From the NCBI GenBank assembly GCA_016794625.1, contig JAEUGY010000067.1:1-60894 (forward strand): 60,894 nt of DNA, read 5' to 3'. This document shows, one piece after another, positions 9,075-17,497 of the stretch (position 1 is its first letter; each line of letters opens with the position of its first letter). A program made the translations under genes and the position numbers. A model generated the notes under the pieces. The model was not told the origin of the DNA and ran no database searches. It was given only the letters and a program-made list of their open reading frames with translations. This stretch comes from Opitutaceae bacterium (lineage in GTDB: Bacteria > Verrucomicrobiota > Verrucomicrobiia > Opitutales > Opitutaceae).

Positions 9075-12000
9075 CTAGCGGGTGAAAGGCGTCGGCGGCC
9101 CCTGTTCGATCGTACGATTCGCCGGGTCGTTGACAACGGTGTTGGCGGTGGGAGCCAACACCGGCACCGTGCTGGGGGCGGCATCCGCGGCATCCGTGGT
9201 CGCTTTCTGCGCCGCGGCGGCATCGCTGCTAACATCCACCTTCCAACCGCGCTCGCGCAGCGTCTCGAAGGTGTTGTCGGTGGGGTTGAAGGCAACGGTC
9301 CAGGTCTTGAAAACACCAATCACTCGAACGCGCTTGAGACGATAGCGGGCCGTTCCGACTTCGGTGCCGCCGGCATCGGACGCGCGTAGGTCGAAGGTCG
9401 CCGGGGCCCCGGCTGAGGGCGTGTCAAATGAAGTGGCGGGTCCTCCGCCCGGGCAACCGGTCGGAGGCTTGAGTGAGTTCGGATCAAGGGTGTCACCCTT
9501 CCCCGGCTGATCGTAGAGCGGCGCCACCGTCGGTGCCACGTCATTGCAGGGGACCGGGAGTCGACTGATCCGGCGCACGAAACTGGGAACATTGACCGTG
9601 GTCCCCGCGGCGGTTCCCGCATCCCAGATCATCGTCGGCCGGTCCCATTCCTGAACCACTCCGTCGCCACTGGTCACATCATTCTGCATGATGCCGATGC
9701 GCAGATCGGCCACCTGTGCGGCGGAGCAATCGACGCCGGCGGGCTTGAGTTTTCCTTCGGCGGAATAGGTGGCGGCGTTCCCTCCCGTCGCCGTGAAGCG
9801 TCCACCTGCGAGCTGGTAGGTGCCGGGGTTGGCAATCGTCAGCTTACTGGGATCGAAAGAGAAGACGGTGACACCTTTCTCGGCAATCTTGGCACCATCG
9901 GCGGTGTCCTGGTGGGCTTCGATCTTAGCATCGCCAATCCCCGTGCTCGCTTTTTCACCAGCGATTTGGAAAGGAACGAAGTCTCCCGTGGCCGGCAGGG
10001 TGAGGTTGAGCGTGACATTGTCCGTATTCGGAAAGCGGAGCTTTCCGTCCGGGTTGGTCAGGACCACCGGTACGTCGACATCGGATTCACTGGTGAGGCG
10101 GATCCTCCCTGGGACGAGGTGACGGACCGGTGGAGTGCCACCCACGAGGCGAACCAGGTCGTCCTTGGAGTCGGGCGAGTTGTTGATTTCGATCTCGGCT
10201 GTCGCCGTGATCTTGGCGGGTGGAGGTTCAATCGGCGTGGGCGGCGGCTGCTCGCGCGGGCACTCCTCGCAAAAAGGCAGGCCGGTGAGTGCGGCGTACT
10301 TGAGCGCCTGGGCGGCGGAGCTGAAGGTGGTGATTTCCCCCGGTTTGCCGGTGGGCGGACCGCCTGGGTCTTTGGGATCGGGCGGATCCGGCGCCGCCGG
10401 GTCCAGAGGCGAGCACCCGGCACCGGAGGCGGGCGAACCGCCACTGTTGATCTTGACCGTCGAGCCCACCTGCTTGATGCCACCTCCGACGGCAATGAAG
10501 TCGCCTCCAACGACGAGGGTGACATTGGAGCCCGCCTCGATGACGATGTTGGATGAGGCCTTGAGGTGGATGTTCTTGGCATCCAGGCCGATGTTGCCGC
10601 CGGCCTTGAGATAGATGTCCGAGGCACTGATCGATGTCACCCCGGTGGAGCTGATGGAAAGGTCCTGCTCCACCTTCAGATTGTCGGTCCCGACGATCTT
10701 GCTCATCCGGTCGCCGCCCACTTCCAGGCTCAGATTGCCATCGATCTTGGTCTGGGTGTTGCCCGTGACCTTGAGGTGACGGTCGGCGTCGTAGGCCGCG
10801 TACTCGTTCCCCACGACGTGCAGGTGATGCTCGGCGTGCAGTTTCGTCCGTGTGTCACCGTGCACGTGCAGATCGCGCACTCCGCCCACCGACTCCTGGT
10901 GCGCGGCCTTGACCCGGACCTCAAGGTTCTTCTCGGCGTGCAGGAAAATCTCCTCGCACCCCTTCATGTCCTCGAAGCGCAGCTCGTTGTATCCGCCACC
11001 TCCCTTCGAGGAGAGGGTCTTGATCATCGACTTCGTCTTGTTGGCCGGGAGGTCGTATGGAGGCTTGTTGTCGGCGTTGTAGACGCTGCCCGTGACGACC
11101 GGACGATCCGGATCACCCTCGATGAATTCCACCAGCACCTCATGTCCGATGCGCGGCAGGAAGAATGTGCCCCACTTCTTGCCGGCCCAGGATTGCGAGA
11201 CCCGCACCCAGGCGGAGCTCTTGTCATCGCCCTTGCTCTCGCGATTCCAGAAAAAGTGGACCTTCACCCGGCCATGCTCGTCCGTATGGATCTCCTCCCC
11301 GGCCGGTCCCACCACCATCGCGGACTGCGGCCCCTGGATCAGCGGTTTGGGCGTGATGCGTGCGGGCCGGAACGTCTGCGTGGCCGGGATGGCGGTGAAA
11401 TGGCAGTGGGATTGGGGCGTGCCCTCGGCCTGCGTCGTGAATTCGCCGGCGTCCCAGTAGAGATTGACCGAGGTGAGCAGGTACTTCCGGTTTTGCTCCT
11501 CGCGGGGATGCTCCGTGAGCGTGAACAGGTGTCCGGCGCTGAGACCGAAGAAGGTGGTCTCGGCCCGCGCGATTTCGGCTCCCGTCTGGATTTCCTCAAG
11601 ACGAGTCCGGGTCAGGCGCTCGCCTTCCGCCGGCTCGAGGTAGTCGCCTGGAAAGTCGAAGATCTGCCGGTCGTTGATCGCGTGCTGCTTTTCAACCTGC
11701 GAGAGCTTGAGCAGCGAGGTCTTCGGCTTGAGGTAGTTGTAATCCGAAAGCGAGTACTGCGTCGGCTGAAGCTCCTGCTCGGCGCTCCATTGCGTGATGG
11801 TCTCCATCTGCCGCTCATTGCCGCCAAACGGGGTGAACCGCAGTTCGCCCGGGTCCGGTATGGTCTCGTATGAGGCCATGTCGTCCACGAGCACGAGGGT
11901 CACCTTTTCGTCCTCCTGCTTGAAGAAGTAGGTGATGCCCTCCTCCTCCAGGAGACGACTGACAAAGTTGAAATCGGTTTCCCGATACTGCACGCAGTAG

Positions 12001-12443
12001 GTGCGCTTGGGATAGGTGCCCGTGATGCGCAGCTCCACGTCCTTGGCCCCGCGATCGGCGAACACACTCTGCACAATCTCCGGGACATTCATGTCCTGAA
12101 AGATGCGGCAGTCGGCCGAGCGGGTCATCACCCAGAGCCAAGGGACGATGGTGGCGCGGTAGTGGGTGAAGGCGGGGCCGTGACCCGAAAGAACAAAGCG
12201 GCTGACGAAGCCGTGGTAAAAGCGCCGGCCGCCACCGCCCAGGTCCAGTCGAATGACCACGGGTTGCCCGACGATGGCATCAAACTGCACGTCCGGGGAG
12301 TCACTCGAAAGTTCTGCCTCGATGACGTAGGGCCGCCCGAGCTGCTCCTGCACCAGGATGCTGCGCAGTCCGAGTACATTCTCGCCCAGGGGAGTTTGAA
12401 TCTCCAGGGAACGGTTTGACTGCTTGATGGTCGCGTCTGACAT
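9075..12443 (-). CDS. vgrG: TssI/VgrG spike protein with long C-terminal extension
   Basis: A 1122-residue VgrG, the trimeric spike at the tip of the Hcp tube. The N-terminal gp27-like part occupies roughly residues 1-380 (SLEIQTPLGENVLGLRSI at the start, RETDFNFVSRLLEEEGITYFF in the middle). The gp5-like OB region follows near 385-450 (DEHGRVKVHFFW, GSVYNADNKPP). A beta-helix of short repeats (DIYLKAGGNIGLDAKNIHLK) runs to about residue 670. A standard VgrG would end soon after. Here a Pro/Gly-rich linker (DPPDPKDPGGPPTGKPG) leads to about 440 further residues, including a CxxC pair (FCEEC) and beta-rich segments of unknown type. That extension is either a fused effector domain or a cargo-docking region for the DUF4123 adaptor two genes on. 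Confidence 0.95.
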   Translation of the reverse strand: MSDATIKQSNRSLEIQTPLGENVLGLRSILVQEQLGRPYVIEAELSSDSPDVQFDAIVGQPVVIRLDLGGGGRRFYHGFVSRFVLSGHGPAFTHYRATIVPWLWVMTRSADCRIFQDMNVPEIVQSVFADRGAKDVELRITGTYPKRTYCVQYRETDFNFVSRLLEEEGITYFFKQEDEKVTLVLVDDMASYETIPDPGELRFTPFGGNERQMETITQWSAEQELQPTQYSLSDYNYLKPKTSLLKLSQVEKQHAINDRQIFDFPGDYLEPAEGERLTRTRLEEIQTGAEIARAETTFFGLSAGHLFTLTEHPREEQNRKYLLTSVNLYWDAGEFTTQAEGTPQSHCHFTAIPATQTFRPARITPKPLIQGPQSAMVVGPAGEEIHTDEHGRVKVHFFWNRESKGDDKSSAWVRVSQSWAGKKWGTFFLPRIGHEVLVEFIEGDPDRPVVTGSVYNADNKPPYDLPANKTKSMIKTLSSKGGGGYNELRFEDMKGCEEIFLHAEKNLEVRVKAAHQESVGGVRDLHVHGDTRTKLHAEHHLHVVGNEYAAYDADRHLKVTGNTQTKIDGNLSLEVGGDRMSKIVGTDNLKVEQDLSISSTGVTSISASDIYLKAGGNIGLDAKNIHLKASSNIVIEAGSNVTLVVGGDFIAVGGGIKQVGSTVKINSGGSPASGAGCSPLDPAAPDPPDPKDPGGPPTGKPGEITTFSSAAQALKYAALTGLPFCEECPREQPPPTPIEPPPAKITATAEIEINNSPDSKDDLVRLVGGTPPVRHLVPGRIRLTSESDVDVPVVLTNPDGKLRFPNTDNVTLNLTLPATGDFVPFQIAGEKASTGIGDAKIEAHQDTADGAKIAEKGVTVFSFDPSKLTIANPGTYQLAGGRFTATGGNAATYSAEGKLKPAGVDCSAAQVADLRIGIMQNDVTSGDGVVQEWDRPTMIWDAGTAAGTTVNVPSFVRRISRLPVPCNDVAPTVAPLYDQPGKGDTLDPNSLKPPTGCPGGGPATSFDTPSAGAPATFDLRASDAGGTEVGTARYRLKRVRVIGVFKTWTVAFNPTDNTFETLRERGWKVDVSSDAAAAQKATTDAADAAPSTVPVLAPTANTVVNDPANRTIEQGPPTPFTR

Positions 12444-12482
12444 GGAGACAGGAGGAAGAGAATCCGCGTTTGGACGCCGGGG

Positions 12483-13643
12483 CTACTTCTTTTTCGGGCG
12501 ATCGAGGTAGACGGTGAGGTTGAGCATGCCGGACAGATCCGCCCGGGGGGCGAGCAAACCCGACGTGCCGCTGGGGCCCGGGGTCAGGCCGAAACGGCCC
12601 GTGGCATCCAGCCGCCATGGATGGTCGGCGACCATGCCATTGAGGCCGAGACTTCCGCGGGCGGAAATGGCGCGGGGTTGGAGTTCAACCCCGGCGGTGG
12701 CAGAAAACTGAAAGTGAGGGTCGACGGTCCGGTAGGTGCTCGCAAGCGAGAATCCCGGGGCGTTGTTCTTCACGAACGCCGTGGCGTCGAGACTGAACGC
12801 CGCGGAGGAGTTCGACGCGTAGTCCCACTTCCCTTTGACGAACAACTTGTAGTCGAGCGTGGTGTCACCGGGTCCCTGCAGCACCAAGGCGCGGGCGCTG
12901 GGGGAAAGCGGGACCGACGACAGCGACACATGGTAGCCAAAATCAATGGAGGCGCCCTTGCCGGCCGGGAGCAGCACCGATCCATCGCTGCTCACGCCCC
13001 ATTTGCCTCCCTGTGCCGTGCCGGTGATCGTGCCCTTGAACGGGCCCGGTGGCGCGATTGACAGATCGATCTCCACGTTCTGCTTGGAGGGCTCAAACTT
13101 CACGAGCTTCCCGCCCAGTTTGAATTTACCCAGCTTGATCTCCTTGCCCAGTCCCTCGGCCGGGCCGACAAAAAAGTCCCCGGTCTTCGCGAAGTACAGA
13201 CCGACCGCGCCGCCGACCGCGAGCACGGCTCCGACGATGATCAGCACCGTCTTGTTGTTGGAGACAAAGACCCCGACCTTGGAGCAATTGAAGTCGTCGA
13301 TGACCTGGGACACCGCGTCCTCATGACGCTTGTAGTGAGGCGACTGTTTCAGTGTGCGCAGGTACTCCTCCGACAACGCCTTGCCCGTCGGCTTCGCAGC
13401 CTTTTCGAGAAAGCTGGGCAGCGACAACTCCAGCGGTTTGCCCTTCTGCTGCAGTGCGATCAGGGCCTCCGCCTCGGCCTGCAGCACCTTGGTGAGCGCA
13501 TCCTGGACCGGCTTGCTTTCGATCAACTTCTGCAGCTCGCCATTTGCCAGCCGTCCGATCTCGGCGTCGACCAGATCAATGGAGACGCCGACCAGACGCT
13601 TGGTCGAATCCAGCAGATCATGGCACTGCTTCAGGTCGGACAT
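12483..13643 (-). CDS. Single-pass membrane protein of unknown role between ClpV and VgrG
   Basis: A 386-residue protein. Residues 1-120 are helical and amphipathic, a possible coiled coil (STKRLVGVSIDLVDAEIG). Residues 132-152 form one clear transmembrane segment (TVLIIVGAVLAVGGAVGLYF). From about 165 to the end the sequence alternates hydrophobic and polar residues in short strands (KGKWDYASNSSAAFSLDATAF, GSLGLNGMVADHPWRLDATG), like a beta-sandwich or barrel-type fold. There is no cleavable signal peptide. It lies 39 bases upstream of vgrG. It could be a structural partner that ties the spike to a membrane, or a VgrG-delivered membrane-active effector. I do not recognise a family. Confidence 0.6.
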   Translation of the reverse strand: MSDLKQCHDLLDSTKRLVGVSIDLVDAEIGRLANGELQKLIESKPVQDALTKVLQAEAEALIALQQKGKPLELSLPSFLEKAAKPTGKALSEEYLRTLKQSPHYKRHEDAVSQVIDDFNCSKVGVFVSNNKTVLIIVGAVLAVGGAVGLYFAKTGDFFVGPAEGLGKEIKLGKFKLGGKLVKFEPSKQNVEIDLSIAPPGPFKGTITGTAQGGKWGVSSDGSVLLPAGKGASIDFGYHVSLSSVPLSPSARALVLQGPGDTTLDYKLFVKGKWDYASNSSAAFSLDATAFVKNNAPGFSLASTYRTVDPHFQFSATAGVELQPRAISARGSLGLNGMVADHPWRLDATGRFGLTPGPSGTSGLLAPRADLSGMLNLTVYLDRPKKK

Positions 13644-13719
13644 CGGGGCCGTGGGTCAGCTCGAAGGTGGGACGAAGGAATGACGGCAGACAAACCGAAG
13701 TCGGCCGCCATAGCGACGC

Positions 13720-16440
13720 TCAATCAAAGGAATAGGTAAAGGTCCCGTCTTTCGTTCCGAGATGGACCCGTTGCAAAGCGCGACCGTCGGCCAGCCGCGC
13801 CAGCAATTCGCGTCCAATCTCCGGCAGCAACTGATTGGTGATCATCGCGTCCACCAAGCGCGCACCGCGCTCGAGCTCGGTGCAACGCTGGGCGATCAAT
13901 TCGGGGACCGACGGCTCGTAGGAGAATGGCACTTTGTGGTTCTCCTTCACCCGCTTCTCGACCTTGCGCAGGTTGAGACCGATGATGATCTTCAGCATCT
14001 CCTTGGAGATGGGATAGTACGGCACCACCATGAGTCGGTTGAGCAAGGCGTCGGGAAAGACCTTCACCAGGGGGCCGCGCATGGCCTTTTCCATCGCCTC
14101 GGCGGTGGGAAGCAGCTCGGGATCCTTGCACATGTTGATGATCACATCCTGCGCGGCGTTGCTGGTCAGGATGATGAGGGTGTTCTTGAAGTCGATGAAC
14201 CGTCCCTCGGCGTCCTCCATGAAGCCCTTGTCGAACACCTGGAAGAACATCTCATGCACGTCGTGGTGGGCCTTTTCCACCTCGTCGAGCAGCACCACAC
14301 TGTAGGGCCGCCGGCGGACCGCCTCCGTGAGCACGCCACCCTCGCCATAACCCACATAGCCCGGGGGCGATCCCTTCAGCGTGCTGACGGTGTGCGCCTC
14401 CTGGAATTCGCTCATGTTGATGTTGATCATGTTGTGCTCACCACCGTAGAGCGCCTCGGCCAGTGTGAGGGCCGTCTCGGTCTTGCCCGTGCCGCTGGGG
14501 CCAACGAGCATGAATACGCCGACCGGGCGGTTCGGATTGTCGAGTCCGGCGCGGCTGGTTTGCACGCGACGCGCGATGGTTTCCAAAGCGTGGCGTTGTC
14601 CAATCACACGTCGCTCCAGCACGTCGGCCAGCTTGAGAACCTGTTCAATCTCGTTTTTCACCATCCGACCCACCGGAATGCCGGTCCAGTCGGCCACCAC
14701 GCTGCCGATCGAGCTCTGGTCGACGCAGGGAAAGATAAGGGGCGACTCGCCCTGGAAGGACTTCAGCCGGTCCAGGCCGGCCCGTAGTTCAACCAAGAGG
14801 GCATCCCGCTCCGCCGGCGATAGCGGCGCGGTGCCGGGGGTGGGCTCCGCCGTGGCCGGCGTGCCGGGCTTGGCTTCGGGCGAGACCCCGGCGGACCGGA
14901 GCCGCGCGCGCTGTTCAAGAATGAGCGACACCTGTTTCTTTTCGTCGTCCCAGTGCGCCTCGAGCACCTTCAGCTCGGCTTGGTTCTTGGCGAGCTTCGC
15001 CTCGACCTCGGCAATCCGGGCGGTATGGCTGAGGCCCACCTGCTGCTCGCGCTCCAGGATCTCCTTTTCGGTGGTCAAGGACTGAATACGTCGGCGGATG
15101 TCGTCGACGCCGGCGGGCACGGCGTGCTGGCTGACGGCGACGCGGGCGCACGCGGTGTCGATCAGGCTCACGGCCTTGTCCGGAAGCTGGCGAGCGGGAA
15201 TGTAGCGATGGGAAAGGCGCACGGCCGCCTCGATTGCCTCGTCGAGGATCTGGACGCGGTGGTGTTTTTCGAACGCGCCGACCACGGCCCGCATCATCCG
15301 GATGCACTTGGCCTCGTCGGGTTCGTCCACCTTCACCGTCTGGAAGCGTCGCGTGAGTGCCGGATCCTTCTCAATGTGCTTTTTGTACTCGTCCCAGGTG
15401 GTCGCGGCCAAGGTGCGCAGGGTGCCGCGGGCAAGCGCGGGCTTGAGCAGGTTGGCGGCATCTCCCGTGCCGGCGGCGCCACCGGCGCCGATCAGGGTGT
15501 GCACCTCGTCGATGAACAGGATGATGGGCTTGGGCGAGGCCTGCACTTCATCGATCACGCTGCGCAGGCGCTGCTCAAACTCACCCTTCATGCTGGCTCC
15601 GGCCTGGAGCAGTCCGATGTCGAGCGAAAGCACGGACACATCGCGCAACTGCGGGGGCACGTCTCCCGCCACGATGCGATGGGCAAAGCCCTCGACCACG
15701 GCGGTCTTCCCCACCCCGGCTTCACCGGTGAGAATCGGGTTGTTCTGCCGCCGGCGCATGAGGATGTCGACACACTGGCGGATCTCCTCGTCGCGTCCGA
15801 TGATGGGATCGATTTCCCCGGCCCGCACCCGTGCCGTGAGGTCGGTGGTGAATTTCTTCAACGCCTCGCCTTTGCCGGGCGCGGCGCCAGCCAGCGCGCC
15901 GCTCGCCTCACCAGGGGCGACCCCGCCGGAGGCACCGCTGCCGTCGCTCGCCGTCAGGTTCTCCTCGGGCGAACCGGCCACGATCTTGTCAAACTCGTCA
16001 CTCAGCGCCTCGGGCTTGATTTTGGAAAACTCGCGGGAAAGTCCGAGAAAGACATTCTTCAGCCCGGGTGTCTTGACCATCGCGATGATCAGGTGACCGG
16101 TCCGGATCTGGAGTTCTCCAAAAAGCAGCGATCCGTAGACCCAAGCTCGTTCAACCGATTCCTCCAGATGGGGTGAAAAGTCGGTGATGGAGGTGGCTCC
16201 GCGCGGAAGCTTGTCCAGCGATGCCACCACCTCCGACGCCACCTTCGAGGCATCGCAGCCGGAGTGACGCAGGATCCGGCCAAAGTCGGATTCCGGCGAT
16301 TGGATCAGCTGGTGCACCCAGTGGGCGAGCTCGATGTAAGGGTTGCCCCGCATCTTGCAGAACACAGTGGCCGCCTCGAGGGTTTTGTAGGCGACGGGGT
16401 TGAGCTTTCCGAAGAGCGTGGAGCGTTTGATCTCGGCCAT
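13720..16440 (-). CDS. clpV: TssH/ClpV sheath-recycling ATPase
   Basis: A 906-residue ClpB-family AAA+ ATPase that disassembles the contracted TssB/TssC sheath. Two nucleotide-binding domains are visible: Walker A GEAGVGKT near residue 236 with Walker B FIDEVHTLIGAGG, and Walker A GPSGTGKT near residue 646 with VLLDEVEKAH. Between them lies the coiled-coil middle domain. The N-terminal domain (LNPVAYKTLEAATVFCKMRGN) is the ClpV-type sheath-binding domain. I use Met at 16440 (MAEIKRSTLF) because the longer frame adds 47 residues with no similarity and runs into tssG. It follows tssG by 28 bases. Confidence 0.97.
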   Translation of the reverse strand: MAEIKRSTLFGKLNPVAYKTLEAATVFCKMRGNPYIELAHWVHQLIQSPESDFGRILRHSGCDASKVASEVVASLDKLPRGATSITDFSPHLEESVERAWVYGSLLFGELQIRTGHLIIAMVKTPGLKNVFLGLSREFSKIKPEALSDEFDKIVAGSPEENLTASDGSGASGGVAPGEASGALAGAAPGKGEALKKFTTDLTARVRAGEIDPIIGRDEEIRQCVDILMRRRQNNPILTGEAGVGKTAVVEGFAHRIVAGDVPPQLRDVSVLSLDIGLLQAGASMKGEFEQRLRSVIDEVQASPKPIILFIDEVHTLIGAGGAAGTGDAANLLKPALARGTLRTLAATTWDEYKKHIEKDPALTRRFQTVKVDEPDEAKCIRMMRAVVGAFEKHHRVQILDEAIEAAVRLSHRYIPARQLPDKAVSLIDTACARVAVSQHAVPAGVDDIRRRIQSLTTEKEILEREQQVGLSHTARIAEVEAKLAKNQAELKVLEAHWDDEKKQVSLILEQRARLRSAGVSPEAKPGTPATAEPTPGTAPLSPAERDALLVELRAGLDRLKSFQGESPLIFPCVDQSSIGSVVADWTGIPVGRMVKNEIEQVLKLADVLERRVIGQRHALETIARRVQTSRAGLDNPNRPVGVFMLVGPSGTGKTETALTLAEALYGGEHNMININMSEFQEAHTVSTLKGSPPGYVGYGEGGVLTEAVRRRPYSVVLLDEVEKAHHDVHEMFFQVFDKGFMEDAEGRFIDFKNTLIILTSNAAQDVIINMCKDPELLPTAEAMEKAMRGPLVKVFPDALLNRLMVVPYYPISKEMLKIIIGLNLRKVEKRVKENHKVPFSYEPSVPELIAQRCTELERGARLVDAMITNQLLPEIGRELLARLADGRALQRVHLGTKDGTFTYSFD

Positions 16441-16468
16441 GATGTGGTGTGGTTGAGGAGGGCGGGTG

Positions 16469-17497
16469 TCAGTGAGATTGGAGAATAAGATCGTCGAGGT
16501 CGCGCCGGGGCGCCGGAGTGCCCGTCCAGGTGGTCCAGCCGAGGCGTCCCCCGCCTCCGAGCTGACACGGCACAAATTCATCGCGCCGCAGCACCAGTTG
16601 CGCCTCCCAACTGAATTCCTCGCCGACGTAGAACCGTATCCAGTCCTTGATCTGCTGGAATGCGGTCTGCCCGGGCAGCAAGCGTTGATAGTCCTTCCAA
16701 GACAGAGGCCCGAGGCGGAGGTGAAACTTCAGATGCGACAACCAGACGCGTTCGCCGGCAAAGCAGGTGGAGCCCAGGACTCCGGTGGAGCGCGACTGTC
16801 CGAGCCGGCACCGGCTTTCCTTCGGCAGCTCAAGCCATGATCCTTGGAAACTGGAGACGGAGACGGGAAGACCAAGGAATTCCGACAGGATTCCGGCGAG
16901 ACCGTCGGGACTGCGACTCAATCCTCCGAGCCAGCCCGAAAAGAACAGCCGGGAGATGTCCGGCACGGAGTCGCGCTCCCCCGGGGGCACCGTCCCCACC
17001 CCGATCAGACTCCGGTAGTAGAAGGAGTGGCGCCGTTCATCGGGCCGATCGTAATCGACCGCCGGCTGACTCACGGCCCAGGCGCGGAAGAACAACGAGA
17101 AAATCCGGTGATGAAAGAGGTCGAGGAACGCTCCGATCGTCGGGTCGTCGTGATGACGCTTCCGGTCCATGACGTACTCCGTCAAGTGCGCGGGCAGCGG
17201 ACCGTGGGGACCCAGCAGTCCGGTGAAACGCAGGACGACCTCCAGCAGCTGCCGCTTTTCATTCCACTTCGCCGTGGAAATGGACGTCGGCGGGAAACTC
17301 AGAGATGCCTCCTGGGCGAACCGGGTGCTTTCCCTGGACGGCCGCAGGGAGGTGCCGAGAGCCGGCTCGTCGGTGTTCTCCGCCTGCAGCCGCCGCATGA
17401 TCGCAAAAAAGTCCAGCTCGAGCGGGCGGCTCAGCAGCTCGGCGACGCCTGGGCGTTGCCTCAAAGCAGCGGGCGGGTGCCGGTCTGTATCGGCCAT
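16469..17497 (-). CDS. tssG: TssG baseplate subunit
   Basis: A 342-residue TssG (VasB/ImpH family), part of the TssE-F-G wedge of the T6SS baseplate. The expected blocks are present: LDFFAIMRRLQAENTDEPALG near the N-terminus, the FTGLLGPHGPLPAHLTEYV signature near residue 90-108, FLDLFHHRIFSLFFRAWA, and the C-terminal LPGQTAFQQIKDWIRFYVG. Its start overlaps the end of tssF by 37 bases, so tssF and tssG are probably translationally coupled. Confidence 0.95.
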   Translation of the reverse strand: MADTDRHPPAALRQRPGVAELLSRPLELDFFAIMRRLQAENTDEPALGTSLRPSRESTRFAQEASLSFPPTSISTAKWNEKRQLLEVVLRFTGLLGPHGPLPAHLTEYVMDRKRHHDDPTIGAFLDLFHHRIFSLFFRAWAVSQPAVDYDRPDERRHSFYYRSLIGVGTVPPGERDSVPDISRLFFSGWLGGLSRSPDGLAGILSEFLGLPVSVSSFQGSWLELPKESRCRLGQSRSTGVLGSTCFAGERVWLSHLKFHLRLGPLSWKDYQRLLPGQTAFQQIKDWIRFYVGEEFSWEAQLVLRRDEFVPCQLGGGGRLGWTTWTGTPAPRRDLDDLILQSH

